Assembly: GCF_015832195.1 (NCBI RefSeq)
Contig: NC_052046.1
Location: forward strand, 30,284,911 to 30,348,910
Length of the DNA: 64,000 bases
Source: Motacilla alba alba
Lineage: Eukaryota > Chordata > Aves > Passeriformes > Motacillidae
Reading direction: 5' to 3'
Below the pieces are notes generated by a model that was not told the origin of the DNA, ran no database searches, and worked only from the letters and a program-made list of their open reading frames with translations. Positions 61,925 through 64,000 of this stretch are shown one piece after another (the stretch's first letter is position 1; each line of letters starts with the position of its first letter). The translations under genes were made by a program, and so were the position numbers.

Positions 61925-64000
61925 GTAAGATAGTTCTACAGTTTATAAGTGTTTTTTTCACATCAAAAAACTCACCTGTATTTATAATGTATGAAATTTT
62001 ACTTTTATATGCTGAACAGAAAAGCTACTAGGGTTCCATGTACGGATTTAGATTAAATTGTGTCTAATTTAGAACCTGAGCTAAATCCTACTGTGCTCCT
62101 TCAGAAATTTGGAAGCATGGAGCTTTTAGATTTTTGGGGTTTCATTCATTGTTTCTATATCAGTTATGCTGTTTTATTTTTCCCTCAGTATCACTTAAAA
62201 CACTGCTTTCTTTATGGTGTTTACACAACACATAAGAATGTGTGTGGACAAGGAAAACAGACTAAGCAAGAAGACTGTAGTGCTCTGTCTGGCAATGATT
62301 TCAGTTGGCAGGCTCAATCTAATCTCAGCTGGATTTATGGGCAGGCCTGCCAGTGAAAATCTGCTTTGGTTAACAGCTGAATTTTTTTGGAACAAGATGA
62401 AAAAGCAAGTTACCTGCCATGTGAACTGCTGTTATCTTTTGTATGAGTCTGCATCTGTGTATACAGCAGGAGGAACACAAGTTGTGTGCAGTTATGACAG
62501 AAGCTGCCTGTTTTGGAGTGTCTGGGCAGAGTGTCACTTAGTTCATAGCTAAGCACTGAAATTTTGCAACAATTAAGGATCTCTCTTAGAATTTAAATTC
62601 ATCCCCTATTGATAGTCCTGTCTATCAAGGGGCTATATTCTATGTATAGGAATATATGTCTGTATTTTAAAAGTAATTATCTCTTTTTTTAGGAAAAAAA
62701 AAATAATACACTAAAATTTTCTTGGTGCTTGGTCCAGCACAAATTTCCTTAAAATTACAAATGTTCCATGTTTATGCACCAGCAATGCAAAGAAAAATTT
62801 GCTAGCACCTATGCTATGTTTTCATTAAGGTAATAGTTTTGTTGCCAGGGATAATAAAAGGAGGAAGTATTCAAAAAAGCAGTGCTGTCTGTGTGTTTAC
62901 CTCTGATGCAATTGGAGCAAGTGTCATTTTGGGGCTTAGTATGTACTTTCTTGGAGTCTTTTACCTTTGCCCATTTTTTTTTCCATTTTGATCAGAAATT
63001 GTACTATAAAAGGTTTTGAACCTCTTTAGTATAGTGGTGGAATTGGTGAAAAGGCCTTAATGTGTAGAGTTATAAATAGCAACACTTATAAATGCTGTGT
63101 GATTTCTGTGTAAATATGTAGTACTTCCAGATGCATGAATTTCCCTAAGGAAATAACTCAATTTCTTTAGGTCATGTGCTTGCAAGTGGCTGTTCGTTTT
63201 GAGAATTTTTGAGGTACATACTGCCTGAGCAAACTACACTCTGGAGATGAGCATCTTAAATTTGCTAGTCATAAATTTTTGTATTTAAAAAAATGATAAG
63301 GAAACAATCCTGCTCACAGTGTGTGACTCTTTGTGTGTATAGTTTCGGTGTGATATTTGTCTCCAGCTCTTTCTTTTTTATTTCAATCATAGTAATGACT
63401 TGCTTTTCCTTGAGGCCATAGCTACCCATGCTCATTCTGAGAGGTTGTTAGTCCTTTATGTTATCATTAGAACAAAATTGGCATTCTTAGTAATTTGGAA
63501 CTTAAAGCCCCATCACCTTATAGTACAAGATACCCCTTGATTTTAGATGAAAAAAAAAGGCAAACATAAACACAGGTGTTTTGTGATAAAATGTGAGCAT
63601 ATTTACCATGAGTATTCTTTAATATGATTCATATTCTCACTTGTCTTGAACAACAATTGTTTTCCCTTACTTCTAAGAACAGGAAGTTTCTTAAGTTTAC
63701 CAGATTCACTTTCGGATCATGACAGTTTTAACTTAGTGTCAAAATGGAACATTTTCATGTATAAAATTTTTAGATAAGGCTACCAAACATCAAAATCTTA
63801 CAAATCATAAGGGCTGCATTGTAAGGATTTGCATTGCTTGGTTATGAACTCTTTACACCCTGTCACTTTCCACTTTTCCAGAAGTTGATAGGTGTTGCAT
63901 CTCTAAGAATCTGTGGACTAAGAGTGTTGCTTTGCCATCAAGAGAGCCCATGCTCTATGTATTTAATAACATTTTTATTTAACTCAGTACTTTACCACAG
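61925..64000 (+). other. APBA1: APBA1 intron 4, 5' part
   Basis: Begins with donor GTAAGA and runs off the window. No exon resembling the PTB domain start was found. The reading frames of 98 and 112 codons near 62060-62552 resemble nothing known and lack splice context. No recognisable mobile element is seen. Confidence 0.8.

Noticed and set aside
1..64000. CRISPR arrays, operons, phage or bacterial defence systems
   Set aside because: The window is clearly vertebrate nuclear DNA with spliced exons, and no regularly spaced repeats or prokaryotic gene organisation exist in it.

Overview
The window looks like vertebrate, specifically avian, nuclear DNA. It has long AT-rich introns, a single CpG island, GT-AG spliced exons and several CR1 LINE fragments, two of which keep the octamer-type 3' end typical of bird CR1. 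Two solo LTRs have TG...CA ends and 6-bp target duplications. The one at 34.5 kb resembles, from memory, an LTR family abundant in songbirds, so I lean towards a passerine. Human APBA1 lies in 9q21, a region homologous to the avian Z chromosome, so Z linkage is a reasonable inference. It cannot be proven from this window.

Only one gene can be supported: APBA1 (Mint1/X11-alpha), on the + strand, with its 5' portion present and its 3' portion beyond the window. Layout: 1-2990 is 5' flank without a recognisable gene. About 2990-4270 is a CpG-island promoter that should contain the non-coding first exon, with a good donor at 3616/3617 and a short upstream ORF at 3506-3592. Positions 3617-46823 form a large first intron. 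Exon 2 (46824-48028) holds the start codon at 46877 and 384 codons. Intron 2 runs from 48029 to 58532. Exon 3 (58533-58631) is 99 nt and frame-neutral. Intron 3 runs from 58632 to 61884. Exon 4 (61885-61924) is a 40-nt microexon. From 61925 to the end is intron 4, incomplete. The three coding exons give residues 1-430 plus one base of the next codon. This is the Munc18- and CASK-binding N-terminal half of the adaptor. The PTB and two PDZ domains must lie downstream.

The introns hold interspersed repeats: CR1 fragments at 9.2, 23.5, 42.4, 51.8 and 55.0 kb; solo LTRs at 34.6 kb (+) and 37.5 kb (-); a likely LTR-like fragment at 31.7 kb; long T/G-rich tracts; a 16-G run; an AAC/AAT microsatellite; short tandem duplications; and a near-perfect 20-bp hairpin 0.6 kb upstream of exon 2. 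I found no RNA gene, CRISPR array, operon or novel multi-gene system. The most useful leads are the upstream ORF, the possible cassette behaviour of exon 3, the hairpin and the datable LTR insertions.
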